DNA from: Methylophaga sp.
Lineage (GTDB): Bacteria > Pseudomonadota > Gammaproteobacteria > Nitrosococcales > Methylophagaceae
Assembly (NCBI GenBank): GCA_030148085.1
Contig: JASBUF010000043.1
Location: 1-37,101, forward strand
Length of the DNA stretch: 37,101 nucleotides
Direction: 5' to 3'
Shown: positions 36,676 to 37,101 of the stretch, in pieces
Layout of the letters: every line of letters begins with the position of its first letter
Position numbering within the stretch: position 1 is the stretch's first letter
Program-made: the position numbers and the translations under genes
The notes under the pieces: generated by a model
What the model was told of the DNA's origin: nothing
Databases searched by the model: none
The model's input: the letters and a program-made list of their open reading frames with translations, nothing else

Positions 36676-37101
36676 ATGTCAGTAAAAGATATGCATGACA
36701 TTGAAGATGTCGCTCAGATTTATGAAGAAGTGTCAGACTGGCACGTCAACGCCGGCGGTGAAAAGGTCATTGCCAAGCGCTTAAAGGGCCGTTTCCGTCT
36801 GCGTAAATGGATGGGCATGTCCATCTGGTCTCTGTTTTTTCTTGTGCCGTACCTTCGCTGGGATGGTCAGCAAGCTATTCTGTTTAATATCCCTGACCGT
36901 CAGTTCCGCTTCTTTGAACTGACTGTGTTTCCCCAAGACATCTGGATGCTGTCCCTGACCCTGCTGTTTTTCGCCATTCTGCTGGCAGCGGTCACCAGTG
37001 TTGCGGGCAGGGTGTTTTGTGGTTACTTCTGCTTTCAGACTGTCTGGACCGACATCTACACCTTCATTGAAACCAAACTCGAAGGCGACACTCCGCAAAA
37101 A
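36676..37101 (+). CDS. ccoG: Cytochrome c oxidase accessory protein CcoG (partial, 5' part)
   Basis: The first 142 codons of CcoG (FixG/RdxA), a membrane ferredoxin-like protein for copper delivery in cbb3 oxidase assembly; the gene continues beyond the window. Visible are the GRFRLRKWMGMSIWSLFFLVPYLRW membrane entry, in which the first helix lies (about 44-62), a second helix (about 95-115) and the signature GRVFCGYFCFQTVWTDIYTFIE. The common CxxCPQT form is here CGYFCFQT. AGGTAGAGA precedes the ATG. The 4Fe-4S cysteine motifs and the C-terminal Ig-like domain would be further downstream. Confidence 0.92.
   Translation, partial: MSVKDMHDIEDVAQIYEEVSDWHVNAGGEKVIAKRLKGRFRLRKWMGMSIWSLFFLVPYLRWDGQQAILFNIPDRQFRFFELTVFPQDIWMLSLTLLFFAILLAAVTSVAGRVFCGYFCFQTVWTDIYTFIETKLEGDTPQK

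Overview
The window reads as chromosomal DNA of a mid-GC gammaproteobacterium. The rpmI-rplT-pheS-pheT-ihfA-merR order, the ppsR/ppsA pair, the tRNA-Pro gene and CcoG all fit this class. A marine Methylophaga/Cycloclasticus-like or Oceanospirillales-like host is possible, but I cannot settle the genus from sequence alone. Gene density is high and most intergenic gaps are short.

Layout: (1) 45-4825, + strand: conserved translation/nucleoid block rpmI, rplT, terminator, pheS, pheT, ihfA, merR-like, terminator. (2) 5053-9253, + strand: tightly overlapping four-gene unit (exported cupredoxin, membrane c-di-GMP phosphodiesterase with a degenerate GGDEF, DUF3034 outer-membrane-type protein, truncated-haemoglobin lipoprotein). 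It faces a diguanylate cyclase (9257-10690, -) whose sensor region resembles that of the phosphodiesterase. (3) 10776-22439: two divergent operons around a HutC/GntR regulator. The minus arm, in transcription order, is CitE-like lyase, mesaconyl-CoA-hydratase-like MaoC protein, second CitE-like lyase, prpB, prpC, prpD. The plus arm is gntR, malic enzyme, third CitE-like lyase, acyl-CoA synthetase. Together they suggest breakdown (or synthesis) of a branched C5-dicarboxyl-CoA, with propionyl-CoA going through the methylcitrate cycle and pyruvate/malate passed to PEP synthase. (4) 22483-25751: ppsR-ppsA, the gluconeogenic exit from pyruvate and its regulatory kinase/pyrophosphorylase.

(5) 25865-28752: tRNA-Pro(GGG) with a 2.8-kb AT-rich insertion between 29-bp exact direct repeats of the tRNA 3' end. 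It has GTGCCA-type repeats just inside both ends and carries only three genes: a HEPN-motif protein, a single-pass membrane protein and a Mrr/PD-(D/E)xK-type nuclease. There is no integrase. This is the best candidate for an undescribed (probably defence) system in the window. (6) 28772-34302: glsA-fecR-ompA (minus) divergent from a partner-switch module (CHASE2-PP2C phosphatase, STAS antagonist, HATPase kinase) that has no neighbouring sigma factor. (7) 34303-37101: a doubtful small ORF, a three-hairpin intergenic region ending in a strong terminator and a TTTTA repeat, a MocR-type regulator with TGTATG/CATACA inverted repeats at its front, and the 5' part of ccoG running off the window.

All protein assignments are by reading motifs and recalling families; no database search was run.
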